A DNA stretch of 64,000 nucleotides from Adiantum capillus-veneris (Eukaryota; Streptophyta; Polypodiopsida; Polypodiales; Pteridaceae). The stretch spans positions 45,203,598-45,267,597 of the forward strand of contig CM043962.1 of assembly GCA_014529385.2 (NCBI GenBank). The letters are read 5' to 3'. Positions 1-10,858 of this stretch are shown here, piece after piece; positions within the stretch are counted from its first letter, which is position 1; every line of letters starts with the position of its first letter. The position numbers and the translations under genes were made by a program. The notes beneath the pieces were generated by a model, which worked only from the letters and a program-made list of their open reading frames with translations, was not told where the DNA came from and did no database searches.

Positions 1-96
1 CCCCACGTCATCGTCGTAACTGAAAACAGAGGCCACACCCCATATGGGAGGGAGCAAATAATATATCTTATGGTTATTAAACTTTCAAACTTCGGC

Positions 97-1458
97 CATT
101 ACCATATCTCCCATCTTGAAAGATTGAATGCCCAACTTGGTGGCCAACTCCATGGATATGAAGTTGTGAGTAGAGCAGGTTCAAACAAGATGAAGGCATC
201 ATGCTCTCTTACCTTCCCCAAGCAAAGAAAAGTGATGATCCTTTGCAATGAGCTTCCTCTTTTGGAGCTTTGATGGTGGAATCCCTAGGAGTGTCAGTAC
301 GAGCATTCTTTTTGGGGCAAGAACGATAGCCATGTCCTTGCTCCCCACACTTTAAATACTTATGGTCCTTACAAAAATCTTCAAGCTCTTCAGGAGAGAG
401 TTTTTTTTTGCCTTTGTAAACTCGCTTCTCCTATTGTTGTTGGAAGTGCCTTGGGAAGAATTTTGAGCATTGGTTTTTCCCTTTGCATCATTTTTGTTTT
501 TGTTTTCCATGGGCTTGACATTTCATCTAGCCCCTTGATGGAAATTGATGCGTGAAGCAACCATGGTGTGATGGATTACTTGACTAATAGAGCCAGACCG
601 TTGAGAGTTGATGTATTCGGCCATCTCTATAGGTTTTTGCGCACAGAATTGCTACCTTTGCTCAGCAAAGTCTATCTTTTGAAAGAAAATAGGCTTGAGA
701 TGTAAATCCCAAAACTTTTCTACATACTTGTGGATAGACTCATGAGAGAGAAGCTTTAAGCTACGCTATTTGGTAAGCACTTTGTCCTTTGCATTGCTTG
801 CAAGGAATTGCTTCATGATGGAAACTCGTAGTGGTTTCCATGTCTTTGGGGCTTCACCATTGCCACGAAGGCTAGCCCACTATTGACGAGCTGATTTTTG
901 GAAGTGCATAGCTACATGGCATAGCTTGGAGGACTCTGTGAAGCCGTCATCTCCAAAGGTCGCGTCAAATTGTTGGATGAAGGCCAACACTTTGTCGGTA
1001 GCACCAAAGGTGCCATCATAGGTGAGAAAAGAGATACTCTTTCCTCCCTCCTTGAACTTCTTTAGCTTTTGTGACCTTCTCCATGCAGGGTATGATTTGC
1101 GATTTCCTCCCCTCCTGTATTCTCTAGGAGAATAGCCATAGATTTCATCAGAAGAGGAGGAAGGTGAAGAAGAAGGAGAAGAGGGTGACCTCTTCCTAGC
1201 CTTTTTCTTCCTTTGTTTCCTCTCTTCCTTTTTGGAATGACGAGGAGAAGAACTGTATGTTGATCTTTTCCTCTTGGGAGGAGTGGGTGATCGTCTAGAC
1301 CGCCGTCTTCGTGGAGCCACATCTTTAGAGTAACTTAAAGTTTCATTGCTTTCTTGCTCTTTAGATTCCTCCTCTCGTATGCGAGAGAGTCTTCTTTTGG
1401 GGTCTCTTCAAGAGACCTTCTAAGCTCTCTCTTCTCTTGGAGAGGAAGGGAAATTCCA
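97..1458 (-). pseudogene. Copy G: gag C-terminal half and start of protease (Ty3/gypsy family A)
   Basis: Read on the minus strand, this is the same gag as at 40652-42098. It starts with an Arg/Ser-rich basic stretch (SRRSPTPPKRKRS), then a capsid-like region (FTESSKLCHVAMHFQKS), then a CCHC zinc knuckle near 308-368 and the beginning of the protease/linker. Gag packages the element RNA into virus-like particles. The copy is dead: a conserved Trp codon after the capsid motif is TAG (stop near 880), and the first knuckle motif CFKC reads YLKC. Homology stops at about 97, and positions 1-96 match no other family A copy here, so another insertion or a deletion lies at the window edge. The gag N-terminus is split off by a MITE at 1459-1927. 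Confidence 0.8.
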
Positions 1459-1927
1459 CATTAGGAAAATTTTGAACTCATTTTTGGGCCTTTTAAGAGT
1501 GCCACATCATCAAAGTTGTACAAAAGAAAGCAACCCGGTAGACCCCTCTAAATATTGCTTAGAACCCCATGATATGACCTATCATTGGAAAGTTCTTGAA
1601 AAATGGATTCTAAAGAGCCAAGGTCCGAAAAGTTTGGATGACTTCTATGAAAGTTATGCCGTTTGTTTTCAATCAGCCAAGTTTTGTTACCATTACTGCG
1701 GTAATTTAAAATCACCTTTTTCTAGATCTACATGAAGGCAATGTCCAATACATGCATGCTATATATCAATAGATAGCATTTGAAGAGTAGATTCTAAATA
1801 TCCAACCTCCGACAAGTTTGGATCTTATTTGCAAAAAAAAAAAAATTACCGATCCCCACTTTTTGAAATGTATGCCACATCAACAATTCTTACAAGGTCC
1901 ATTTTTTAGTCCAAACTTTTCCTAATG
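1459..1927. mobile_element. MITE-like element, copy 1 (TIR CATTAGGA)
   Basis: The 469-bp insert has inverted ends of about 40 bp. The left end begins CATTAGGAAAATTTTGAACT and the right end, reverse-complemented, begins CATTAGGAAAAGTTTGGACT. Cutting out exactly 1459-1927 restores the family A gag without change (the joined sequence equals 40811-40835), so the ends are well fixed. No target-site duplication is visible with these ends. There is no transposase ORF. A larger relative with the same ends lies at 10070-10858. Confidence 0.7.
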
Positions 1928-2097
1928 TAAGCACGAAGTTGTTGAGTAACTTTGGCTTGCAAAGCAAGGCTGCCCATAGCTTGCTGCAACCTAGTAACAA
2001 AATAATTCACAAACATTGGGGCATCATCATTAGCACCTTCATGTGCAAAATCAAAGCTATCAATGTTCATTCTACTCTCTTGATTATTGTTATGCAT
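1928..2097 (-). pseudogene. Copy G: gag N-terminus
   Basis: The minus-strand start at 2097 opens with MHNNNQESRMNIDSFDF, matching the A2 gag start (MADNNQESRMN at 40652). About 57 codons follow, up to TQQLRAY, where the MITE at 1459-1927 breaks the frame. The reading frame resumes on the far side of the MITE. The shared start in two copies supports this ATG. The leader between the primer site and gag (2098-2499) has no further ORF. Confidence 0.75.
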
Positions 2098-2499
2098 GTT
2101 AACAAAATTTATGTATGTACTTTAGTGTATGCTTTGGCAATTCAAAACCTTAGTTGCCACTCCTCTTAGCTTTTGAAAATTGGCTCTTAAGTATCTACAC
2201 CCACGGCTCAAAGTGGTTAGTTATAGAGAGTAGCGGAGTAAGTCTAACATAGCAGAGTTGCCAAGGGCTAGCTCCTTTCCGACTTCTTATGGCTCAATAA
2301 TGGTAAATCCCTAGGCAAGTCTAAAAAGACTCCATCATTAAGTCCAAAGCTCACGAGGTGTGCACCATATCCCACATAGTGCGCTCAAAAAAACCGATAA
2401 TAGATCCCAGTTCCACTTACCCTAAAATAATTAACAACATCAACCATTTATAGGCTACTTAAGGACCTCTCTTCTTAAGCAAGAAGAGAGAAACCAAAT

Positions 2500-2511
2500 G
2501 CTCTGATACCA
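2500..2511 (-). promoter_or_regulatory. Primer-binding site of copy G
   Basis: On the minus strand this reads TGGTATCAGAGC, complementary to the 3' end of plant initiator tRNA-Met. It lies one base inside the LTR end at 2513, as expected for priming of minus-strand DNA synthesis, and fixes the orientation of copy G. Confidence 0.9.
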
Positions 2512-2512
2512 A

Positions 2513-3246
2513 TGTAATGGAATTGGCCTATCTAACTTGAGAATAGCTGAAATTAATGAGAGTACTTTTGAGAAATTACTTTGTGAGCATAGCATGTGAA
2601 CATAATTGAAGATAGCAACATAATCATAGCAATTAGCTAACTTGGCATGAACAATACTTTTGCAAGAGAGAGAGTTTAGAGAACATGACAACAATTGAGG
2701 ACCGGATTTATGTGGAGCCGGTCCCCCCTCCAAAAGGCAGTTGTATTATGATAACATGACAACAATTGAGGACCGGATTTATGTGGAACCGATAGGCAGT
2801 TGTATTATGATTTCTCCCATGAAGAGAGACTTGTTTACAATACAATCTTTGTGTTCCTTGTGACCTAGGTGATGCAATGAATCATTGGAAAGCTTCATGC
2901 ATCACGAGCATAACATAAATTTTGAAGAAAGCATTAACTATCCCAAGCCTCGGTCCCAAGACCTCAAACACCTTCGAAGGTGGAGAGAGCTAGCAGGGAA
3001 TGAGGGTAGGGAAGAGGAAGAAGAAACATTTCATAGGAGAAAGAATTAGTTCCTCACTTATCATCACTCTTCTTGCTAGCATACATAATAGCATAGTAAT
3101 GAAGATGGAGAAGATGGCAAGCTTAAGCATTGAAGCATGGCTCTTGGTTGGATTTGCACTCCATAGCCAAGAGTGTTGGTGTAAGCTCTCAACCTCTCTA
3201 CTTGCTTGGAGAAGGAGAGGGAGCTCTTGCACTTTGCACTTCACAC

Positions 3247-3334
<88 letters not shown>

Positions 3335-4231
3335 GGAGAGTATACCCCCCAAGCAAGCCCCTAGCTTCCTTGGTCGACCCCCCCTTGTAGTTCATGCTTG
3401 AAGCTCATTGGACCCCTCCAGGCCTAGCCAATCACAAGCATGAGGTAAATTAATTAACAAGGGTAGCCTTGGGACAAGTGTCCCCCTTACCCCTTTAAGA
3501 GAGAGGACTTGATAAATGCAAAGACAATTAATTAAATATCCTAAATTATCATTGGACTCCTTGGGTGGCCAACCAATAAGCTTCAGGCACACCATGAGGG
3601 CAACATGAGGAGGAACTTGACAAGTGTACCTTTTGATTTCTTTGTACCATGCATGCCTTGTGTGAGTGTGTGGGTGTTCTCTCTCATCCCCCCTCTTGTA
3701 GGGCTTGCCCCCTCCTTGTAGGGATTGAATCTTGACTTTTTGACACCTCAAGCCCCTCATGCAAGCATAGGCCCAGTTTCCACCACAAGCTTGGCGCTTA
3801 AGCACTTTAAGATTGGGTTGGGTTCTCACCTCAAGTGCAACCCTAGCATCTTAAGCATGATAATCACCTCAAGCATCTCAATCATCAAGCACCTCAATCA
3901 TCAAGAACCTCAAGCACCTCAACCACCTTAAGCTTGGGCTAGGTTCCCACCTCAAGCTCAGCCCTAGCTTACCTAAGGTCAAAGGACTTTTACACTAACT
4001 ATTGGAGGTCTTCAATGAAGCTAACACTAAGGTCTTATGCACCATTGGTTAGACTTGCTCTTTGATAGACCATCTCTCATTTGGGCCCCTTTACCATTGG
4101 CCCCGTGTTGAGATAGATCTATAAGCACATCTCAATATCTTAACCCTTGTTCCCGTTTATTCTCCCACATTAAGTGATCAGTTTAATATGAGATAATAAT
4201 TTGGGTTGGTTAGATATTAGTTTTTATGACA
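2513..4231 (-). mobile_element. 5' LTR of copy G (long LTR form, 1.72 kb)
   Basis: On the minus strand the LTR runs from TGTCATAA (4231) to CATTACA (2513). It is collinear with the LTRs at 25319-28495 and 39079-40237 but carries extra blocks, including a (GA)n(GT)n tract at 3250-3333. It also has a private tandem duplication of about 66 bp around 2689-2791 covering the conserved GGACCGG/CCGGTCC hairpin. A minisatellite of TTGAGGTGC-type units lies at about 3790-3960. The U3 end abuts plus-strand gag of copy A at 4232, so G is inserted in A. The partner LTR lies left of the window. Confidence 0.88.
3250..3333. repeat. (GA)n followed by (GT)n microsatellite
   Basis: About 50 bp of GA is followed by about 31 bp of GT inside the LTR of copy G. 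The equivalent position in the 3' LTR of copy A is only a short (CA)n(CT)n at 27815-27843, and the A2 LTRs have no comparable tract. The expansion is therefore specific to this copy. Confidence 0.95.
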
Positions 4232-4699
4232 ATTGCCAACTCCTCTTGAGAGGAAAAGAACAACACACAGTCCTCCTCATCACGCTAAAAGGGAAGAGAG
4301 GAAAAAAAGGAAGAAAAGGGCTAGAAAGAGGTCGCCCTCTTCTCCTTCTTCTTCACCTTCCTCTTCTTCCGACGAAATCTATGACTATTCTCCTAGATAA
4401 TACAAGAGGGGAGGACATCGTAAATCATACCCTTCATGGTGAAGGTCACAAAAGCTAAAGAAGTTCAAGGAGGGAGGAAAGAGTATCTCTTTTCTCACCT
4501 ATGATGGCACCTTTGGTGCTATCGACAAAGTGTTGGCCTTCATCCAACAATTTGATGCGGCCTTTGGAGACAAGGGCTTCACAGAGTCCTCCAAGCTATG
4601 CCATGTAGCTATGAACTTCCAAAAATCAACTCGTCAATGGTGGGCTAGCCTTTGTGGAAACAGTAAATCCCCAAAGACATGGAAAACTCTACGAGTTTT
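4232..4699 (+). pseudogene. Copy A: gag segment 1 (basic domain and capsid)
   Basis: Plus-strand gag of family A, starting abruptly at the U3 end of the G LTR inside the basic region (PSSP...), then the YDGTFGA and FTESSKLCHVAM capsid motifs, up to the Leu-Arg-Val codons at 4690. Frameshifts are present: the basic part and the capsid part lie in different frames (4201-4458 and 4530-4787). The gag continues at 15254 after the B/C insertion. The N-terminal quarter of gag and the 5' LTR of A must lie left of G, outside the window. Confidence 0.82.
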
Positions 4700-5196
4700 T
4701 GTTGGGGTTCATCAACACAAGAATCTCTCTCAATACACATGCTCTCAAATAGAGAATAAACACTCACTTCATGATCAGATTCAATAGAAAACACAATCAA
4801 ATAACTTCAAAGTCAGCAAATAGAACATAGAGAAAAGATCAGATAGAGCAAAGAACACCATGGCTAAAGCTTCTCTCGCATTCCCCTACTCAGATTTTGT
4901 CCCAATACAAGTACCAACTGATGGTTATAATTGTCCAACCCAAAAATGTTCTTGACATAAAATATCAGACTCAACAAAACCCGACCTAGCAGAAATCCAA
5001 CCTAGCCATATTTTGACCCAGCAAATATTCAAACTCAACAATATTCATACTCATCAAATAATCCAACTCAACAAACATCAAACTCATCAATAATCAGACT
5101 TAGCACTGACCAAATATCAGACTCAGTAATATTCAGAGTAGCATTCCAATTTCATACCCAACAATTTCAGACTCAACATATAATATCCAATCAACA
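4700..5196 (-). mobile_element. Copia-type LTR (element B, 3' LTR)
   Basis: The 497-bp LTR reads on the minus strand from TGTTGATTGG (5196) to CCCCAACA (4700). It is rich in short repeats of the type CAGACTCAACAAATA. The right end of the same element at 14926-15253 matches its outer part. The flanking 5-mers are GTTTT (4695-4699) and GTTTC (15254-15258), a target duplication with one mismatch in an otherwise continuous gag. The orientation is taken from the minus-strand pol remnant next to it. Confidence 0.75.
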
Positions 5197-5779
5197 CATG
5201 GCACGTTCTGGTGGTGTATTTCGTAGAAATCTGACCCCGATCCACACATCCCTTGATCAAAGTCAAATGCCTTATCCTATTTTCCCAAAAATCCCTAGTT
5301 ACTATACAGCATAAAGTATAGTGCCTGGAACCTAATCCAAGATATACAAATACACCATACAGCACTATGACAAACTCAATGCTAGGATCTTCATATGAAG
5401 TAAAGTGTACTGCCTGGTACTTAAACCAAGGTACACAAAATACATCATACAGAGAAACTAAACATCACCAAACATTCCCCAAAGGATTATAACACATGAG
5501 AGCTCATAGAAAATGAACTTATGAAACCGAAATTGAATAAGTATGTCCATTCTCCAAGAGCATGAAGTAAACATTAGCAGAATCAGCCTTTGCAACCTCT
5601 AAAACATGAGAATAGGATCTTGAAAATCAGGGTTTTGAAATCTAGCCACCAAACCCTGAATATCCTCTTTAAAATTCTGAGTATCCCACTACCTTTCCAT
5701 TTACAAAATGCTCCTCTGTAGATTTCTGAGATACCCACTGCTGCAATTGGTTGGCTTTCCATTGTTGATGGATGTGATG
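5197..5779 (-). pseudogene. Copia pol remnant (RNase H C-terminal end, element B)
   Basis: On the minus strand near 5370-5197 the reading CVDRGQISTKY resembles the segment after the RNase H domain of Copia polyproteins (typically ...VRxxVxxGxIxxxY). It is preceded, in another frame, by a decayed KHFDFD-like stretch equivalent to the usual KHIDI motif. Stops and frameshifts are frequent. The remaining 0.4 kb (about 5380-5779) has a duplicated segment around TAAAGTATAGTGCCTGG and no readable domain. The assignment rests on short motifs only. The element is cut off at about 5780 where the gypsy element C begins. Confidence 0.5.
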
Positions 5780-8214
5780 TTACTCATTAATAGATAATTA
5801 ATTTAAGTATTCAATTAAGCTAAAATTAGCTATTTTTAGCCAAAAATTAAAGGGGGAAATGAGTAAATCATGTTAGATAATTAGGTGCTATTTATTAAAG
5901 TTAGCTTACATGATGAAAAGATTGTGATAATTATCTTAAGGTTAGAAAATTAATATATCTATTTATCTAAGTCAAAATTAGACTAATTCTAGCTAAAAAT
6001 TAAAGAGGGAAATTAGTAAACCATCTTAGATAATTAGGTGTATTTATCAAAGTTAGCTTACATGATGAAAAGGTCGTGATAATTATCTTAAGGCTAAAAA
6101 CTTAATATATCTATTAATCTAAGTCAAATTAAATTAATTATAGCTGAAAATTAAAGAAATAAATTAGTAAATCATGTTAGATAATTAGGTTCTATTTATC
6201 AAAGTCAAATTATACTAATTCTAGTTGATAATTAAAAATAAAAATTAATAAATTATGTTAGATAATTAAGGGTTATTTATCAAAGTTAGTTTACATTATA
6301 AAGAAGCCGTGATAATTATCTTAAGGTTATTAAATTAATATAGCTATTTATCTAAGTCAAAGTAGACTAATTCTAAATGAAAATTAAAGGGGAAAATTAG
6401 ATAATTAAGTTGAAAATTTTTAAATATAATTGCCAAAAGTTTAAAATATCATTATTTACTTGTAAAAAATTATACCATAGTTAGTTAGTCAATTTAAAAA
6501 ATTATAATTAACCAAAGTTGTATTTATAGTTAAAGATTAATTAAAATCAATAGACTTTGCGGTCAAAATTTTCTAGGAAAATTATAGTAAGTATAAACCA
6601 ATAATATAAAGTTGAGTAAATGAATTCTTTAAGAAAAAATAACTAGAATAAATATTAAGCTCAAAATATGTTGACTCCAAGCTTAAAATTTGATGAGGAA
6701 ATTAGGAAGAAGATATAAAAAATTTAGGAGAGCTTAGAAAATCCTTAGGGAAGCTGTGGAAAAAGTTATCTTTCCTATATAGGCAATTAAGAAACTACTA
6801 GGTCAAGAATGTACCAATTAAGACTACAAATTTAACCTAGATTGGGTTAAAGTTGAAGGCAAATGTTAAGTTTAGATTTTGGATAATTTACCTAATGATT
6901 AAACGTCCTTTCTTATAAGGATAAAAAGTTATGGTACCTAAAAGGATCCGAGCTAATCCTACATCTGATGATGAGGGCAGAGCTCCAAAAAGAACTAGAG
7001 CATCGCATGACGACAAAGCCGAGCCTAGTAGTATGCCTACTAATGAGATTGCACAAGCCTCAATACTACAAAAATTGCCAGATCAGTCCCAGGTGGATCT
7101 TCATTATGATTAAGTTTAGCTAATTCAAGTTTTTCTTTAAGCATTAACATTGCATACGTAAAGAGGGAATAAGGAATTAGGAAAAGTAAAACTGACCGAA
7201 ACGGAATACATCTTCCAAGAAACCCACTTGTATTTGTTTGTTAATTAGGAAAGAATTGTTTTGGTTAAAGCTGATTGAATTAGGAAAGAATGATTGATCA
7301 TCCTTAAGACAACTGAGTCTCAAGACACCTCTGACTCCTTGGTATATTTTGATGAATAATGATGGCTTTTCAGCCACGGATAAGTCGATTATCCCCATGA
7401 ATGATGAGTTTCTACTCTGTCTCATGTCTTGATGTTTCTACATAAGTTAAGATATCGTTTTTATCCTAAGGGAGCTGCCCGGTTGTATGGGCAACTGGTT
7501 TGGTGTGTGGGCACTCCGAACCTTGGGCGGAGGTTTATCCACCCCAGATTGTGAATAAGGAATGGGTGTCGTTTTTTCACCCGTAGGTGGTCTGGAGATA
7601 AGAAGAGTACTGGTCATGGTTATTATGGTCCATGTTTTTGATTGACAATACCCTGTCTTAAGTTTAAAGATGTCTGTTTTGCTGAAAGAATGTTTTTCAA
7701 TATTGTCTTTAATACTTGATTGAAGGAATCACTGTGAAGGAAAGTTAAAAGAAACCATTATTTTAAATGTTAAAACAATGGGATAATAATTATATGTGAG
7801 TTGAGGGTGTAAGTGGGGATTGACCAAGGTTGTCAATCATGGACGGGTGGACCTGAATAGTCAGGTCCCGCACACTAAAAGTATTTGGTAAACTTCTCCA
7901 ATTGGAAGAGGAGTTCACCAACGGTTGTGCCCTCACGTCTATTAGGGGGGGGAAAGCATTCGTTGAGGATACCCTTAGCTCAATTTGTGGAAGCTATAGG
8001 GCCAAAATAGTTTTGGACTTTTAATATGTTGTCCCATTTCCGCTGGCGAGACATGACTAGGTCTTCTTCTAGGGCTATATACCCAAGCCATTGTCAATGG
8101 TAAAGGTCTATTGCTTGTATTTTTCTTGTCTAGAGACTCTGATTTTTATTAGGCCTAGAGACCTGTCAAGGATCCCAACCCAAAATTTGGTATTGGTGGG
8201 TTAGGGATCTCACA
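5780..8214 (+). mobile_element. 5' LTR of gypsy element C (left end truncated)
   Basis: This stretch is collinear with 12585-14925, and both end in GATCTCACA. It lacks the first kilobase or so of the complete LTR at 11621-14925, so its left edge at about 5780 is a deletion junction with the Copia remnant rather than an integration end. The first half is very AT-rich, with repeated blocks such as GTTAGATAATTAGG and TCTAAGTCAAA. The second half is less AT-rich and holds a short ORF at 6931-7113. Confidence 0.8.
6931..7113 (+). other. Short ORF inside the LTR of element C
   Basis: A 60-codon ORF starts MVPKRIRANPTSDDEG and is rich in Lys, Arg, Ser and Asp. The other LTR has the same start (MAPKRTRANPTSDDEGEAPK at about 13645) but frameshifts after about 22 codons. 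The opening resembles the low-complexity N-terminus of a gag, yet it lies about 1.1 kb upstream of the primer site, inside the LTR. There is no family match. It could be a relic of captured sequence or chance. Confidence 0.3.
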
Positions 8215-8216
8215 AG

Positions 8217-8228
8217 TGGTATCAAAGC
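8217..8228 (+). promoter_or_regulatory. Primer-binding site of element C
   Basis: TGGTATCAAAGC lies two bases after the LTR end CTCACA. It differs at one base from the tRNA-Met-type site TGGTATCAGAGC. It defines the plus orientation of element C. Confidence 0.8.
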
Positions 8229-9092
8229 ATGTGTTAATAAAAGTCTTGGACCTAGGGAAAAGTTTAAAGTGCTAGGTTGAAATAAGTGATCTTTGACAAA
8301 TTCAATTAAAGAGATATTTAATTAAAAAGAGGGAGAGAAAGAAAGAGAGAGAATTATCGCCATCTTTGCAATCCATGGATTTCAACATTAGGTTTATGAG
8401 GGATTGCCTATCTCGACACTATTTGATGCAAAAAAGTGTGATAAAATGGCTAGATAAGAGATTTTCTCCTTCCTTTTAAAGATCAGCTGGTTAGGATCTG
8501 GTGGGATTTTCTTCATTGATGCGGGAGAGTTAGAAGGTTTAGAACCTTCTACCTAAATATGAAGAGACTCAAATGGGCCAAAGATCTTCAAGTGATTGAA
8601 GTATACTTTTTCATTGGGACGGAGAATCCGAAGGGAACCCTTGTAATAGATGATGTCCAAGTATCCAAAATGAGTGGGTGTTTGATCAGGTGTCTAAAGT
8701 AATCTACTCAGGTAGAAATAGGTCCGTAGGTGTAGGCCCTAGTTTTAGTGGACCAAAAGATGTTGTATATATTGATCCTATATCTTATCCACCCAAAGTC
8801 CACAAGATTCTAGTATAGGATTATCGTCACCCTTGTACATAGTAAGATTTCCATGGATTGTATTAACTCTTGTACATACTACGGTTCTCATGGGTATGCT
8901 ATAAAAAGTTTTGTTTATGGTTTAGCAATTGTCTTCATCCTATCTGAAATTTTTTTGAGTATGAGATAAGTTAAAAGCATAAGTAAGAGATATTTTTATC
9001 TAGTACTAAATTCCACCAATTCAATCCCAGGGTAATACTCGCATAAATAGCCTTTACACTGCTACTCAAGAGAAAAAAATACTACCAAGCAA

Positions 9093-9967
9093 GTCCAACT
9101 CCCTATCTTCAAAGGAGAGGGATCAAATTTAGAACGAGATGCCAAAGCATGGATAGATGCTATGGACGACTATTTTAAAGTTACAGGAATTGCTCAAGAA
9201 AACCAAACAATGTTGGATATGTTTTGCCTTAGCGGAGGTGCCAAACTTTGGTGGAAGCAACATTGTAGAGATAATCCCACGAGTAGTCCATCTTAGGAGA
9301 AAATGAAGCAGGCAATCAAAGAACGCTATCTTCCTCTTGCACATCAAGCTATCAAGATGAACGAATTCTTTGGTCTACGCCAACTAAGACTTTCACTAGA
9401 GGAGTACTACACCAAGTTTGTGTCTTTACGATGCTATGCTCCCCAGATGACCATGGAGCAACAAATTGCTCATTTTTGTCAAGGCCTCAACAAACCCCTG
9501 AGTTCACGTCTCGAAGCTATGAGGCCTACATCAATTCAAGATGCAATTCTCAAAGCCAAGCCTCTTGCAGTTGAAGGAACCAGCTCTACAAGGAACTATA
9601 ATGGATTTAAAAACTTTAGGGGAAGAGCCAAGGGAACTTTCAACCAAGGATATCAACAACGTGGAGTAGCTGTAGTAGTAGTGAACTTGGAGCAGAACTT
9701 CCCAAATTTTAGGTTCTATGGATGCAATCAAATGGGGTGCTATAGAAATAATTGTCCTGAAGAGCAAAACCCTCAAACTACTGCTAGAGCCATTCCTTAA
9801 AATCAAGGAGACAATCTAAGAGGAGGTAGAAATGGAGGACGAGGTAGAGAAGACCAAGAGGAGCCTGAGCTTATACGATATGGGAGAACCAACCTTAATG
9901 AATGAGGAAGATGAAAGAGCCACTCGTTTGGCCACAGCTAGCAATCCTATAGCTGAGCAACAATAGG
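9093..9967 (+). pseudogene. Gag of gypsy element C (capsid and zinc knuckle)
   Basis: From 9093 the frame reads a retrotransposon gag capsid: LPIFKGEG, then DAKAWIDAMDDYF, GGAKLWWKQ and a YxLxxxxLSLEEYYTKFVSL stretch. An in-frame TAG at 9294 replaces what is probably a conserved Trp (PSW-EK). After it the frame is open from 9303 to 9800. A basic linker and a decayed knuckle (FYGCNQMGCYRNNCPE) follow, then a Gly/Arg-rich tail to about 9967. Gag would form the particle shell. No protease, RT or integrase core follows: the rest of pol is missing apart from its last codons at 11512. Confidence 0.8.
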
Positions 9968-10069
9968 AAATTTTGTAAGCCACTATAAATCAATAATGAA
10001 AAACTTTGAGTTACTTATATATTATAATGGTATACATTTTGTTTCTCACATTACTTAAAGAATCTAAAG

Positions 10070-10858
10070 CATTAGGAAAGAAATGGACTCATTTTTGGGC
10101 CTTTTAGCTCTAGTGAGAGAATGCTCCTTAGCCAATAGGACGAAGACTAACGTTACGTTCAAAAGCCTTTTGTCTCATTTTTGAAAATATCCATGGAAAA
10201 CATTTTGGTGAAATTATCATTGTCATGAGAAAAGTGAGGCGCTTGATAGTGACATCTTGCACAAGTGTCGGGCGCCTTTTTATGACCAGCTATTGCTATC
10301 TCGCACAAGCATCAATCACCTTTTTATGAGATACTCGCAATTCAAATTCGAACGGGTTGTACTTGATAGTGATTGATAGGTACTATTTAAGACTGTGAAG
10401 GGGTCAGAACCAAGCGAATAAAAGCCCATGAGGGGTCTTGGGGGCCTCTATTCACTTGGTTCTGACCTCATGAGGCCCTAGGCTTAAAAGGGTTGTATCT
10501 TGAGCTAGAGACGTTGGATTTCAGTGTTTTAAAGTGCTATCCTAAGGTTTTTGGACGTTCCGGATGTATCCGTGATGTTCCTTTTGTATTTTAAAAACAT
10601 TTCTTATGGGTTTTCTCTCATCGCACATCATGTCACTCATTAAGATTCGCGGACATGGATCTTGGTGTACACTTAAGTTGGACTCTCGAAAAGCATTTTG
10701 TACGAGTATGCATTCAAGTGATCGAGAAAACTTTTTCCTATGTACTATGAGAAAAAGAAATCCAAAAAACTACTTTTGTATTTTTCAGGATTACCTCTCT
10801 CTATGGTGAGTTGGCGTGTCTTACAAGGCCCAAAATTGAGTCAAACTTTCTCCTAATG
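10070..10858. mobile_element. MITE-like element, copy 2 (TIR CATTAGGA)
   Basis: The 789-bp insert has the same inverted ends as 1459-1927: left CATTAGGAAAGAAATGGACT, and right reverse-complemented CATTAGGAGAAAGTTTGACT. Both ends then run into a TTTTGGGCCTT block. The interior differs from copy 1, contains a CATTTTTGAAAAT-type stretch and only short ORFs, and shows no transposase. It lies in the region of element C that should hold pol. No clear target duplication is seen (flanks AATCTAAAG and TTAAGTTAG). Confidence 0.65.
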
